Positions 35,249-48,208 of a DNA stretch of 64,000 bases are shown here, piece by piece; the stretch's first letter is position 1; the number at the start of each line of letters is the position of its first letter. The stretch is from Solibacillus isronensis. Its GTDB lineage: Bacteria > Bacillota > Bacilli > Bacillales_A > Planococcaceae. The translations under genes were made by a program, and so were the position numbers. Below the pieces are notes generated by a model. It worked only from the letters and a program-made list of their open reading frames with translations, was not told where the DNA came from and did not search any database. The stretch lies in contig NZ_FVZN01000013.1 in assembly GCF_900168685.1 (NCBI RefSeq), positions 1 to 64,000 of the forward strand, in the 5' to 3' direction.

Positions 35249-36646
35249 TTATCCGATTGAACCTTCCATCTCGAACTTGATTAGACGGTTCATTTCTACT
35301 GCATATTCCATTGGTAATTCTTTTGTGAATGGCTCGATGAAGCCCATTACGATCATTTCTGTCGCTTCTTCTTCAGAAACACCACGGCTCATTAAGTAGA
35401 ACAATTGCTCTTCAGATACTTTAGAAACTTTCGCTTCGTGCTCTAAAGATACGTTATCATTTAAGATTTCGTTGTATGGAATTGTATCAGAAGTAGATTC
35501 GTTATCCATGATTAATGTGTCACACTCGATGTTTGAACGTGCACCTTTAGCATTTTTACCGAATTTTACTTGACCAAGATACGTAACTTTACCACCTTGC
35601 TTAGCAATCGATTTTGAAACGATTGTTGAAGATGTGTTTGGTGCTAAGTGAATCATTTTCGCACCAGCGTGTTGGTGTTGACCTTTACCTGCAATGGCAA
35701 TTGATAATGTCATACCACGTGCGCCTTCACCTTTAAGGATACAAGCAGGGTATTTCATTGTTAATTTTGAACCGATGTTTCCGTCGATCCATTCCATTGT
35801 ACCGTTTTCTTCAACAACTGTACGTTTTGTAACAAGGTTATATACGTTGTTCGCCCAGTTTTGAATCGTTGTGTAACGGCAGTAAGCGTTCTTTTTAACG
35901 ATGATTTCTACTACAGCCGAGTGTAGAGAGTTTGTTGTGTAAACAGGCGCTGTACAACCTTCTACGTAGTGTACAGATGCATCTTCGTCTACGATAATTA
36001 GCGTACGTTCGAATTGACCCATGTTTTCAGAGTTAATACGGAAGTATGCTTGTAATGGTGTGTCTAATTTAACGCCTTTAGGCATATAAATAAATGAACC
36101 ACCAGACCAAACTGCAGAGTTTAATGCTGCGAATTTGTTATCTGTATAAGGGATTACTGTACCCCAGTGTTTTTTGAAGATTTCTTCGTTTTCTTTTAAT
36201 GCTGAGTCAGTATCTTTGAAGACAATACCTAAATCTGTAAGGTCTTGTTTCATGTTGTGGTAAACTACTTCAGATTCATACTGAGCAGATACACCTGCAA
36301 GATATTTTTGTTCAGCTTCCGGGATACCTAATTTATCGAATGTTGCTTTGATTTCTTCAGGTACTTCATCCCAAGAACGTTCAGTTGCTTCAGATGGTTT
36401 TACATAATACGTAATTTCATCGAAGTTTAATGACGCTAGGTCACCGCCCCATTGAGGCATTGGCATTTCATAGAATTTTTCAAGAGCTTTTAAGCGGTAG
36501 TCAAGCATCCACTGCGGCTCTTCCTTCATACTTGAGATTTCACGAACGATATCTGCTGTAAGTCCACGTTCAGAACGGAAAATAGATACGTCCTTGTCAT
36601 GGAAGCCATACTTGTAATCGCCGATTTCAGGCATTTTTTTAGCCAT
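35249..36646 (-). CDS. sufB: Fe-S cluster assembly protein SufB
   Basis: A 465-residue SufB/SufD-family beta-helix protein, the scaffold subunit of SufBCD. Motifs include [17 protein letters not shown] and the C-terminal [24 protein letters not shown] at 36644-36646 follows GGAGGAGA. It is the last gene of sufCDSUB and is separated from sufU by an unusually long 188 bp gap that carries a large palindrome. Confidence 0.96.
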   Translation of the reverse strand: MAKKMPEIGDYKYGFHDKDVSIFRSERGLTADIVREISSMKEEPQWMLDYRLKALEKFYEMPMPQWGGDLASLNFDEITYYVKPSEATERSWDEVPEEIKATFDKLGIPEAEQKYLAGVSAQYESEVVYHNMKQDLTDLGIVFKDTDSALKENEEIFKKHWGTVIPYTDNKFAALNSAVWSGGSFIYMPKGVKLDTPLQAYFRINSENMGQFERTLIIVDEDASVHYVEGCTAPVYTTNSLHSAVVEIIVKKNAYCRYTTIQNWANNVYNLVTKRTVVEENGTMEWIDGNIGSKLTMKYPACILKGEGARGMTLSIAIAGKGQHQHAGAKMIHLAPNTSSTIVSKSIAKQGGKVTYLGQVKFGKNAKGARSNIECDTLIMDNESTSDTIPYNEILNDNVSLEHEAKVSKVSEEQLFYLMSRGVSEEEATEMIVMGFIEPFTKELPMEYAVEMNRLIKFEMEGSIG

Positions 36647-36679
36647 GTTGTCTCCTCCGTTCATTATCTTAAAGTGTTC

Positions 36680-36773
36680 AAGCGCTCGTTCAGCTGTGAC
36701 AGACGTTGGAGAGTCCTGACAAGTGTGCTCGCACACGCAGGAAGGAATCGAAACGTCCGAACAGCTAGCGCTT
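36680..36773. repeat. Nested imperfect palindrome between sufU and sufB
   Basis: Paired blocks occur in strict nested order: AAGCGCT/AGCGCTT, GTTC/GAAC, AGCTGT/ACAGCT (offset), ACGTT/AACGT, TCCTG/CAGGA and GTGTGC/GCACAC around a TC tip. The ~94 bp element could fold as one long hairpin in suf mRNA. It looks like an inserted repeat element rather than a terminator, since no T-run follows. Confidence 0.75.
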
Positions 36774-36795
36774 TGACCTGGATAAATAGAGAAGT

Positions 36796-36823
36796 GCTAA
36801 AATGTGCATAAACACACTTTAGC
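36796..36823. other. Small hairpin after sufU
   Basis: GCTAAAaTGTG / CACAcTTTAGC around CATAAA. No T-run on either strand; possibly an mRNA stability element. Confidence 0.5.
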
Positions 36824-36834
36824 CTTACTACTAT

Positions 36835-39801
<2,967 letters not shown>

Positions 39802-39819
39802 CTTCGTCGTCCTCCTTAA

Positions 39820-40599
39820 TTATGCTTCTGTTACTTCTTCAGTATCTTCAATACCTAATTCAGCTTTAATCCACTCATAACCTTCTGCTTCCAAGCGTTG
39901 TGCTAATTCAGCACCACCTGATTTTACAACTTTACCTTGCATCATTACGTGAACATGGTCAGGTGTGATGTAGTTTAATAAACGTTGGTAGTGAGTGATC
40001 ATTAGGCAGCCGAAACCTTCGCCGCGCATTTCGTTAATACCTTTTGAAACTACTTTTAATGCATCGATATCTAAACCAGAGTCGATTTCATCTAAAATAC
40101 CGAATGTTGGTTTGATCATCATCATTTGTAGAATTTCGTTACGTTTTTTCTCACCGCCAGAGAAACCTTCGTTTAAGTAACGTTGAGACATTTCTTCAGG
40201 CATTTCTAAGAATTCCATTGTTTTATCTAATTCACGGATGAATTTCATTAATGAGATTTCTTGTCCTTCTTCACGACGAGCGTTAATAGCTGAACGTAAG
40301 AAGTCGGCGTTTGTTACACCAGGAATTTCTGATGGGTATTGCATAGCAAGGAATAAACCAGCTTGTGCACGCTCATCTACTTCCATTTCTAATACATTTT
40401 CACCATCAAGGTAGATTTCGCCTGATGTTACTTCATATTTTGGGTGACCCATAATTGCAGAAGCTAATGTCGATTTACCAGTACCGTTAGGACCCATGAT
40501 CGCATGTACTTCGTTTGTATTGATAGTTAGATTTACACCTTTTAAAATCTCTTTTCCGTCGATTTCAACGTGAAGATCTTTAATTTCTAATGTTGACAT
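39820..40599 (-). CDS. sufC: SufC ATPase
   Basis: A 259-residue ABC-type ATPase of the SUF complex. Walker A is GPNGTGKST, the signature is GFSGGEKKR, Walker B ends GILDEIDSG, and the H-loop is [16 protein letters not shown] precedes the ATG. First gene of the operon. Confidence 0.97.
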   Translation of the reverse strand: MSTLEIKDLHVEIDGKEILKGVNLTINTNEVHAIMGPNGTGKSTLASAIMGHPKYEVTSGEIYLDGENVLEMEVDERAQAGLFLAMQYPSEIPGVTNADFLRSAINARREEGQEISLMKFIRELDKTMEFLEMPEEMSQRYLNEGFSGGEKKRNEILQMMMIKPTFGILDEIDSGLDIDALKVVSKGINEMRGEGFGCLMITHYQRLLNYITPDHVHVMMQGKVVKSGGAELAQRLEAEGYEWIKAELGIEDTEEVTEA

Positions 40600-40886
40600 T
40601 AAATTACCTCCAAATATTCATTTGCATACTTTTTGTACGCCAAATTAAGTTCATTACCAATCTTACCCGAAATGAATGTTGGTTGCAAATAGTTTAGAAT
40701 GATTTTAATTAAAAAATATCTATCATTCTCGGAAAACGCTTTACTGCAGTTTATTTCTACTATTTTAGTAGTAATAATTTTGCTTTCCATTTTTTCAATA
40801 GCAATCCTTTAATTGAGAATCAATTTCACTTATTCAAATGATTGATTCTATAATTCCTAAAAAATATTTAAAGTTGGACCATAACT
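40600..40886. other. Intergenic region upstream of sufC
   Basis: About 290 bp upstream of the suf operon. It carries a Fur-like box (40814-40828) and weak sigma-A candidates on the minus strand (for example TTGATT-17-TATTGA). A 63-codon open frame ending at the sufC ATG is present but not convincing as a gene. Confidence 0.5.
40814..40828. promoter_or_regulatory. Fur-like box upstream of sufC
   Basis: TGAGAATCAATTTCA agrees with the 7-1-7 Fur consensus TGATAATNATTATCA at 11 of 14 defined positions. It lies among the possible suf promoter elements. Iron control of suf is plausible but unproven. Confidence 0.4.
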
Positions 40887-40887
40887 T

Positions 40888-40927
40888 AAAAACGCCATTT
40901 TTCTCTGGGAGAAAAATGGCGTTTTTT
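40888..40927. terminator. Terminator downstream of gltD
   Basis: AAAAACGCCATTTTTCTC / GAGAAAAATGGCGTTTTTT, a near-perfect stem with T-runs in both directions. It ends transcripts from the glt operon and insulates suf. Confidence 0.9.
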
Positions 40928-40937
40928 AGCGGTGTGT

Positions 40938-41043
40938 AAAATTGATTTCCATTCCGGGACGCTTTCCGCGGGCACGGCCTGAGCCTGTAGTCTCAGGCGT
41001 CGTGCTGTTCCCGCTGGAGTCGCCCTCCATTCCAATCAATTTT
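40938..41043. repeat. GC-rich palindromic intergenic repeat element
   Basis: A nested inverted element in AT-rich DNA: GGGACG/CGCCC, CGCGGG/CCCGC, CACG/CGTG and CCTGAG/CTCAGG. It resembles the CTTTCCGCGGGC..GGAGTCGCC element dispersed in many Bacillales intergenic regions (from memory). It is flanked by direct repeats TCCATTCC (40948-40955, 41026-41033), and outside these by inverted AAAATTGATT/AATCAATTTT. Confidence 0.75.
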
Positions 41044-41070
41044 ATTAAAATATCCGTTCTTACTATCCTA

Positions 41071-42552
41071 TTAACTTTTCACTAACATTTCATTTAAATA
41101 ATAATGAACACTTGCGGCAACTCCACGTCCTTCTTTGATTGCCCATACGACAAGGCTTTGGCCTCGGCGTGCGTCACCGGCAGCAAAAACGCCGGGAATA
41201 TTTGTTTCGTAGTCTTTAATCGATGCACGGATGCGGTTATTCGTTAGTTCTAGTCCGAAATGTTCTGGCGTTTCTTTTTCGGCACCTTCAAAGCCGATTG
41301 CTACAAATACATGCTGTGCCGGCCATACTTTCTCAGTGCCAGGCAGCTCTTTAAAGTAGTGGAAGCCATCCTCACCCAGAATCTTTTCCATTTGAATTGT
41401 GTGAAGTGCTTTTACATTACCATTGCTATCTTTTTCTATTTTAGTAGTTTGAATACAATATTCCCGTGGATCACGGCCAAATTTCGCATCGGCTTCGGCA
41501 TAAGCATAATCCATTGTATAAATGTTCGGATCTTTTGGCCACATCGTTTCGTCTGTACGAGTTGTCGCTTGTTGCGGATGTTTACCAAATTGGTATACTG
41601 AACGGCATTTTTGACGGAGGGCTGTTGCTACACAGTCAGCCCCTGTATCACCGCCACCAATTACAATGACATCTTTTCCTTCAACATTTAACGCCTGATT
41701 ATCCGTAAAATCAGAATCTAGCAGGCTTTTTGTAACATCCGTTAAATAATCCATCGCTAAATGAATATTGCCTGCATCACTTCCTTCTAAATGAAGGACC
41801 CTTTGTTTTTGTGCTCCCGTACATAAAATTACAGCATCAAAATCAGCTTGTAATTGCTCTTTCGTGATATCTTTACCGATTTCCGTGTTTGCAACGAAAT
41901 CGATTCCTTCTAATGTTAATAAGTGGACACGACGTTCAATCACATCTTTTTCAAGCTTCATATTCGGGATTCCGTACATTAATAATCCGCCAAATCGGTC
42001 AGATCGTTCGAACACCGTTACGGAATGGCCAAGCTGGTTCAGTTGATCAGCTGCTGCTAAGCCTGCAGGACCTGAGCCGACAATCGCCACTTTATAGCCA
42101 GTTCTTGAAGCCGGGATACGCGGTGTGATCCAGCCATTTTCAAATCCTTTATCAATGATCGTACGTTCGATCGATTTAATTGCGACAGCCGGATCCGTAA
42201 TGGCAAGTGTACAAGACCCTTCACATGGAGCAGGACAGACACGGCCAGTAAATTCAGGGAAATTATTCGTCATATGCAAACGTTCCAACGCTTCCTGCCA
42301 TTTCCCTTTATAAACTAAGTCATTCCATTCAGGGATAACATTTTGAATCGGACATCCTGCTGCAGTACCGCGAATTTCAATTCCCATATGGCAAAATGGC
42401 GTTCCACAATCCATACAGCGCGCACCTTGTGTCTGTAATTTTTCATCAGATAGTTTGCTTGTATATTCACCCCAATTTGAAAGACGCTCTAGTGGTCGTT
42501 GCTCCTGAACTTTCTCTCGTTTAAATTCCATAAAACCCGTTGCTTTTCCCAT
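41071..42552 (-). CDS. gltD: Glutamate synthase small (beta) subunit
   Basis: A 493-residue flavoprotein (called gltB in B. subtilis). The N-terminal Fe-S domain has CMDCGTPFC and CPAPCEGSC. Two Rossmann motifs follow, FAD in [14 protein letters not shown] and NADPH in [13 protein letters not shown]. It delivers electrons from NADPH to the large subunit. AGAGGGGG is 8 nt before the ATG, 15 nt after the large-subunit gene. Confidence 0.96.
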   Translation of the reverse strand: MGKATGFMEFKREKVQEQRPLERLSNWGEYTSKLSDEKLQTQGARCMDCGTPFCHMGIEIRGTAAGCPIQNVIPEWNDLVYKGKWQEALERLHMTNNFPEFTGRVCPAPCEGSCTLAITDPAVAIKSIERTIIDKGFENGWITPRIPASRTGYKVAIVGSGPAGLAAADQLNQLGHSVTVFERSDRFGGLLMYGIPNMKLEKDVIERRVHLLTLEGIDFVANTEIGKDITKEQLQADFDAVILCTGAQKQRVLHLEGSDAGNIHLAMDYLTDVTKSLLDSDFTDNQALNVEGKDVIVIGGGDTGADCVATALRQKCRSVYQFGKHPQQATTRTDETMWPKDPNIYTMDYAYAEADAKFGRDPREYCIQTTKIEKDSNGNVKALHTIQMEKILGEDGFHYFKELPGTEKVWPAQHVFVAIGFEGAEKETPEHFGLELTNNRIRASIKDYETNIPGVFAAGDARRGQSLVVWAIKEGRGVAASVHYYLNEMLVKS

Positions 42553-42567
42553 GCTAGAAACCCCCTC

Positions 42568-45500
42568 TTATTTTGTGCTCACAAGCTTCTTCTGACTAGT
42601 CGTCACTTCCGTAAATGCCTGCATTGCTGCATCGTCCTTTGTAGAACCGGTTGCAGTGTAGTGGTTTATTTTATCCACCATTATTTTATAATCTGTCGGC
42701 ACAACTTTTACGAACTTCGGAACAAACTGCTCCCACTTCGCTAATACATCCAATGCGTAGGAACTATCCGTTTCTTCCAAATGTTGAATAATTAATTGGC
42801 GAACAGATTCAATCTCCGCTTTGTCTGTCAGTTTTTCAAAATGGATCATTTCCATATTGCATTGTGCTTTGAACTTTTTCTCATCACTCGGCAGAATATA
42901 ACCGATTCCTCCGGACATTCCGGCACCAAAGTTTTGACCGACATCCCCTAATATAACGATTTTCCCGCCAGTCATATACTCACAGCCGTGATCTCCAATT
43001 CCTTCAACAACGATCTCAGCACCTGAATTACGAACACCGAATCGATGTCCTGCACGTCCGTTGATAAAGGCTTTACCGCTCGTTGCCCCGTATAAACAAA
43101 CATTTCCGGCGATGACGTTTTTCTCCTGTTCACCTTTGATCGGTGCAATGGCTGTCACTTTCCCTCCTGACAAGCCTTTACCGAAGTAATCATTAACATC
43201 CCCGACTACGCGCATCGCCATTCCTCTTGGGATAAATGCGCCGAAGCTTTGACCAGCATGGCCTGTAAACGTTAAGTTAATTGTATTATCAGGTAAGCCT
43301 GCTTCCCCATATTTGCGGGAAATTTCACTGCCGACAATTGTTCCAATTACACGGTCTGTATTCTTAATTGGATAATTTAATTCGATACGTTCATTTCCTT
43401 CTATTGCCTTTGAAACTTGCGGCAATAACTCGCGTAAATCAAAGCTTCCCTCAATATTATGGTTTTGCTGATGCTGCTTCGTGCGTGTACCTTGGATTTG
43501 ATGAAGCAGTGCTGTTAAATCAAGCTGGCTTGCTTTCCAATGTTTTGCCGTACGATCTGAAATTTGCAGTACATCTGTACGACCTACCATCTCTTCAACA
43601 GTACGGAATCCTAAAATACTCATATATTCACGCATTTCTTCTGCAACAAAACGCATATAATTGACAACATGATCAGCTGAACCCATAAATTTAGCACGGA
43701 GTTCCGGATTTTGTGTTGCTACACCTACAGGACAAGTATCCAAATGACAGGCACGCATCATGACACAACCTAAAACGATTAGCGGTGCTGTCGCAAAACC
43801 AAATTCCTCTGCTCCTAAAAGTGCTGCCATTACGACATCTTTCCCTGTCATGAGCTTGCCGTCCGTTTCCAGTGTCACTCGGTCGCGCAGTCCGTTAAGC
43901 ATTAATGTTTGGTGCGCTTCAGCTAAACCGAGCTCCCACGGTAAGCCAGTATGCTTAATCGATGTTTTCGGTGATGCCCCTGTTCCGCCATCATAGCCCG
44001 AAATGACGATGACATCTGCTGCACCTTTAGCAACGCCTGCTGCAATTGTACCAACACCCGCTTTAGCTACGAGCTTTACAGAAATTCTTGCATGACGGTT
44101 TGCATTTTTTAAATCATGAATCAACTGTGCCATATCCTCGATCGAATAAATATCATGATGCGGCGGCGGTGAAATTAACCCTACCCCAGGAGTTGAACCA
44201 CGTACATCCGCTACCCATGGATATACTTTATTGCCTGGTAGCTGGCCGCCTTCCCCCGGTTTCGCACCTTGCGCCATTTTAATTTGCAGCTCATCGGCAT
44301 TTACTAAATAATGCGATTTCACCCCAAAACGTCCTGATGCAATTTGTTTAATTACACTGCGCTTGTTGTCACCATTCGGTTCGATCATAAAACGGGCTGG
44401 ATCTTCCCCACCCTCACCAGAGTTCGAGCGTGCGCCTAGACGGTTCATCGCTACCGCTAAAGTTTCGTGCGCTTCTTTCGATAACGAACCAAACGACATA
44501 GCCCCTGATTTGAAACGTTTCACGATTGAATCCACTGACTCGATTTCTTCCATCGGGATTCGACGCTCATTCTTTTTAAAGTCAAATAAATTACGTAAAA
44601 ATCCGATTCGTTCCTCATTGGCCATTTCCGCATACATCCGGTATAATCCAAAGTCGTTTTTACGTGTAGCCCACTGAAGGGTATGGATTGTTTTCGGATT
44701 GAACGCATGATGCTCTCCGTCTGCACGCCATTGGAAATCTGAACCTGATTGCAGTTGCGCTGACATCGACTGCATTGCTTCCTCATGGCGGCGTCTCGCT
44801 TCTTCACCGATTGTTTGTAAGTCAATGCCATCAATTTGCGAAGCCGTACCTGTGAAGTATTCGTCAATCACTTCTTTTGAAATCCCGACTGCCTCGAATA
44901 CTTGGGCACCGCGATAAGATTGGACTGTAGAAATCCCCATCTTCGACATTACTTTTACAACACCGTCTGCTGCACCTTTTCGGAATTTTTGAACCGCTTT
45001 TTCAAATGGTACAGATAAATGACCCTTTTCAATTGCCTCATCAATCGTTGCATATGCTAAGTACGGGTGAATCGCATCAACACCGAAGCCGATTAGTGCA
45101 ACAAAATGATGAACTTCCCGAACTTCCGCACTGTTAACGATAATGCTCGCCTTTGTACGTAAACCGATTCGCACTAAATATTGGTGGATTGTACTCGCTG
45201 CCAGCAGGACAGGCATTGTTAACTGCTTAGCATCATCCATATAGTCTGATAGTACAATGATTGTCTTGCCGCCAAAGATAGCCGCTTCCGCTTCTGTCTT
45301 AATTCGGTTAAGTTCGCTTTCTAAATTTTCCGTGAATTTAAGAGAGATTTCCGCTACTTCAAAATGTTCTTCGTTATTATTTACGATTTGCTCATACTCT
45401 GCAGTCGTTAATACCGGCGTTTTCAGCAGGAGACGACGTGCATTTTGCGCATTCGGCTGTAATAAATCACCTTCCGCTCCAAGCAATGTCATTGTCGATG

Positions 45501-47088
45501 TCACGACATGTTCACGAATGGAATCAATCGGCGGGTTTGTTACTTGTGCAAATAACTGCTTAAAGTAATTAAATAATGATTGCGGTCTATCTGACAGAAC
45601 AGCTAATGGTGTATCATTCCCCATCGAACCAAGCGGATCTTTTCCTTCATTTGCAAGGGGTACAATATATTTTTGAACGTCCTCAAATGTATAACCGTGA
45701 ATTTTCTGGCGTAATGTAAGATCATTTATTTCTGGTAACTGCTCATTCTTTTCTTCAAGTTTGATCATATTTTCTTCCAGCCATGCTGCATAAGGTTTTT
45801 CTGCTGCGGCTTCGGATTTCAGCTCGTCATCCGAAATGATTTTCCCTTGTTCTAAATCAATTAACAGCATGCGACTTGGGCTTAATCGGTCTTTATAAAG
45901 AATGTCTTCCTCAGCGTAATCGACAACCCCTGTTTCTGATGAGAAAATAACATGATCGTCTTTTGTCACATATAGTCTTCCCGGGCGCAAACCATTACGG
46001 TCTAGAATCGCCCCGATCTGTTTGCCGTCCGTGAAACAAATAGCGGTAGGTCCATCCCAAGGCTCCATCAGGCTTGCATGATATTGATAAAACGCTTTGC
46101 GGTCTTCATCGATGCGCGGATTTTCTGTCCATGGCTCCGGAATCATCATCATCGCTGTCTCTGCAGGTGAACGTCCAGCCAATACAAAAAATTCAAATGC
46201 GTTATCTAGCATCGATGAATCAGAACCCGTTGTATCAATAATCGGTAACAGCTTTTCAAGGTCATCCCCAAACGCTTCAGATACGAACTGTTGCTCACGT
46301 GCACGCATCCAGTTAATATTGCCGCGCAATGTGTTAATTTCCCCGTTATGGATAATGTAGCGGTTCGGATGGGCCCTTTTCCAAGATGGGAATGTATTCG
46401 TCGAGTAACGTGAATGCACGAGCGCCAATGCAGATACAAAGCTATCATCCTGCAGATCCATATAAAATTCACTTACTTCTTCCGGTGAAAGCAACCCTTT
46501 AAAAACAATCGTCTGACTTGAAAGACTTGGAATATACAGTTCGAATTGTTGTTCCGTTGCCCAATGTTCCAATTGTTTTCGAATGACATACAGTTTTCGT
46601 TCGAACGTCTTATTATCGTTTTCGTTTGAACGAATAAATACTTGGCGAACAACCGGTGCAGTCGATTTAGCAATCTCACTTAAATTTTCCTTATTTGTCG
46701 GCGCAGTTCTCCAGCCGATCAGTTGCTGATTTTCCTGTTCAATTAATTCGTTCATCTTTTGTTCAATTTTAAGGCGTTCGTTTTCATTCTCTGTGAAGAA
46801 AATTTGACCAACACCATATTCACCCATTTCAGGTAAATTTAGTTCCGTACAGTTTTGTTGAAAGAAAGCATGTGGGATTTGAACTAACAGCCCTGCCCCA
46901 TCACCTGTCTTGCCGTCCCCGCCGCGTCCTGCACGGTGTTCTAAGCGACATAACATTTCCAATCCTTTTTTTACAATCTGATGTGAAGGTATTCCTTTTA
47001 TATTTGCATACATGCCGATTCCGCATGCGTCATGTTCAAATTCAGGATTATATAACCCTTGTGCTTCTGGTAACTGATGAAAACTCAT
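42568..47088 (-). CDS. gltA: Glutamate synthase large (alpha) subunit
   Basis: A 1506-residue enzyme (gltB in E. coli terms). The class II amidotransferase nucleophile is Cys22 (HDACGIG) after a short propeptide. The central domain and FMN-binding synthase domain (GEGGEDPARF, PGEGGQLPG, GYDGGTGASP) are followed by the Fe-S cysteines near CHLDTCPVGVATQ and a C-terminal GxGxG-rich beta helix. It makes two glutamates from glutamine and 2-oxoglutarate. ATG at 47086-47088 is 7 nt from GAGGGGG; the ATG two codons earlier abuts it. Confidence 0.97.
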   Translation of the reverse strand: MSFHQLPEAQGLYNPEFEHDACGIGMYANIKGIPSHQIVKKGLEMLCRLEHRAGRGGDGKTGDGAGLLVQIPHAFFQQNCTELNLPEMGEYGVGQIFFTENENERLKIEQKMNELIEQENQQLIGWRTAPTNKENLSEIAKSTAPVVRQVFIRSNENDNKTFERKLYVIRKQLEHWATEQQFELYIPSLSSQTIVFKGLLSPEEVSEFYMDLQDDSFVSALALVHSRYSTNTFPSWKRAHPNRYIIHNGEINTLRGNINWMRAREQQFVSEAFGDDLEKLLPIIDTTGSDSSMLDNAFEFFVLAGRSPAETAMMMIPEPWTENPRIDEDRKAFYQYHASLMEPWDGPTAICFTDGKQIGAILDRNGLRPGRLYVTKDDHVIFSSETGVVDYAEEDILYKDRLSPSRMLLIDLEQGKIISDDELKSEAAAEKPYAAWLEENMIKLEEKNEQLPEINDLTLRQKIHGYTFEDVQKYIVPLANEGKDPLGSMGNDTPLAVLSDRPQSLFNYFKQLFAQVTNPPIDSIREHVVTSTMTLLGAEGDLLQPNAQNARRLLLKTPVLTTAEYEQIVNNNEEHFEVAEISLKFTENLESELNRIKTEAEAAIFGGKTIIVLSDYMDDAKQLTMPVLLAASTIHQYLVRIGLRTKASIIVNSAEVREVHHFVALIGFGVDAIHPYLAYATIDEAIEKGHLSVPFEKAVQKFRKGAADGVVKVMSKMGISTVQSYRGAQVFEAVGISKEVIDEYFTGTASQIDGIDLQTIGEEARRRHEEAMQSMSAQLQSGSDFQWRADGEHHAFNPKTIHTLQWATRKNDFGLYRMYAEMANEERIGFLRNLFDFKKNERRIPMEEIESVDSIVKRFKSGAMSFGSLSKEAHETLAVAMNRLGARSNSGEGGEDPARFMIEPNGDNKRSVIKQIASGRFGVKSHYLVNADELQIKMAQGAKPGEGGQLPGNKVYPWVADVRGSTPGVGLISPPPHHDIYSIEDMAQLIHDLKNANRHARISVKLVAKAGVGTIAAGVAKGAADVIVISGYDGGTGASPKTSIKHTGLPWELGLAEAHQTLMLNGLRDRVTLETDGKLMTGKDVVMAALLGAEEFGFATAPLIVLGCVMMRACHLDTCPVGVATQNPELRAKFMGSADHVVNYMRFVAEEMREYMSILGFRTVEEMVGRTDVLQISDRTAKHWKASQLDLTALLHQIQGTRTKQHQQNHNIEGSFDLRELLPQVSKAIEGNERIELNYPIKNTDRVIGTIVGSEISRKYGEAGLPDNTINLTFTGHAGQSFGAFIPRGMAMRVVGDVNDYFGKGLSGGKVTAIAPIKGEQEKNVIAGNVCLYGATSGKAFINGRAGHRFGVRNSGAEIVVEGIGDHGCEYMTGGKIVILGDVGQNFGAGMSGGIGYILPSDEKKFKAQCNMEMIHFEKLTDKAEIESVRQLIIQHLEETDSSYALDVLAKWEQFVPKFVKVVPTDYKIMVDKINHYTATGSTKDDAAMQAFTEVTTSQKKLVSTK

Positions 47089-47144
47089 ATTCATTCCCCC
47101 TCATTCTTTCAATCCCGTATTTACATTTTAAAGTTTTCGAAATA

Positions 47145-47177
47145 ATATAAACAATATATAGTTTGGATATAAACAAT
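47145..47177. promoter_or_regulatory. Candidate GltC-binding direct repeats in the gltA-gltC intergenic region
   Basis: ATATAAACAAT occurs at 47145-47155 and 47167-47177, exactly 22 bp apart and on one helical face. On the minus strand the first copy supplies TTGTTT, a possible -35 18 bp from TAAAAT for gltA. GltC activation of gltAB from the shared region is known in B. subtilis; these boxes are inferred. Confidence 0.55.
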
Positions 47178-47206
47178 CTACTTTTTAGATGAATGGGGTG
47201 GAAATT

Positions 47207-48109
47207 GTGGAATTAAGACAGTTACGTTACTTTGTAGAGGTGGCAGAACGGGAGCATATTTCTGAAGCAGCGGAGCATTTACACGTTGCCCAGTCTGCAA
47301 TCAGCCGGCAAATCGCCAACTTGGAAGAAGAACTCGGCACACCGCTTTTTGAACGGATTGGGCGTAACGTAAAACTGACGCCGGTCGGGAAGATTTTTTT
47401 GGAACATTGCATTACCGCACTCAAGGGAATTGATTTTGCTGCAAAGCAAGTAGAAGAATATTTAGACCCGGCAAAAGGGACGATTAAAATTGGTTTCCCT
47501 ACAAGTTTAGCGAGCTATGTATTGCCGACCATCATTTCTGCATTTAAAAAAGAATACCCGGAAATTTCTTTCCATTTACGCCAGGGCTCCTATAAATATT
47601 TGATCGAGGCTGTTAAAAATCGTGAGCTGAATTTAGCTTTGCTTGGACCATTACCACCAAAAGACGAAGCAATCAATACGACCGTGCTGTTCAGCGAAAA
47701 CATCCATGCTTTGTTGCCCGCAACACATCCACTAGCCAAAAAAGAATCGATTAACCTTGTCGATTTGCGTAATGACCAGTTTGTACTCTTTCCGGAAGGC
47801 TATATTTTAAATAAAGTAGCTGTTGATGCATGCCGCTCTGTAGGTTTCATGCCGAATATTACTTCCGAGGGAGAAGATATGGATGCTTTAAAAGGTCTTG
47901 TCGCAGCAGGAATCGGTGTGACACTTTTACCGGAAAGTTCACTCTACGATTCAACACCGCGCATGACCGTCAAAGTGCCGATCGCCATCCCTAATATAAG
48001 ACGCACAGTCGGTATCATTGCACCAACATCAAGAGATCTTGCCCCATCCGAAGAAGTATTCGTCAAATTTATTTCCAGTTTTTATTCACGATTAACACGA
48101 TTCCAATAA
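47207..48109 (+). CDS. gltC: LysR-type activator GltC
   Basis: A 300-residue LysR regulator. The winged HTH is at residues 1-60 (AEREHISEAAEHLHVAQSAISRQIANLEEEL), followed by an effector domain close to B. subtilis GltC (IKIGFPTSLAS, LRQGSYKYLIEAV, LRNDQFVLFPEG). It activates gltAB in response to 2-oxoglutarate/glutamate. GTG at 47207 gives the MELRQLRYF start of GltC. Divergent from gltA. Confidence 0.95.
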   Translation: MELRQLRYFVEVAEREHISEAAEHLHVAQSAISRQIANLEEELGTPLFERIGRNVKLTPVGKIFLEHCITALKGIDFAAKQVEEYLDPAKGTIKIGFPTSLASYVLPTIISAFKKEYPEISFHLRQGSYKYLIEAVKNRELNLALLGPLPPKDEAINTTVLFSENIHALLPATHPLAKKESINLVDLRNDQFVLFPEGYILNKVAVDACRSVGFMPNITSEGEDMDALKGLVAAGIGVTLLPESSLYDSTPRMTVKVPIAIPNIRRTVGIIAPTSRDLAPSEEVFVKFISSFYSRLTRFQ

Positions 48110-48161
48110 TAGACTGCGACAGAAAGATAAGGAGAAATCCCTTATTCATTTTAAGTCCAGA

Positions 48162-48201
48162 AAAAAACCATTTTCTCCCCGAAGAGAGAAAATGGTTTTT
48201 T
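48162..48201. terminator. Bidirectional terminator
   Basis: AAAAAACCATTTTCTC / GAGAAAATGGTTTTTT, between convergent gltC and metQ. Confidence 0.95.
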
Positions 48202-48208
48202 GATTATT

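Noticed and set aside
40599-40790. 63-codon minus-strand frame ending at the sufC ATG
   Set aside because: No ribosome site, no recognisable similarity, AT-driven composition, and it would cover the suf promoter region.
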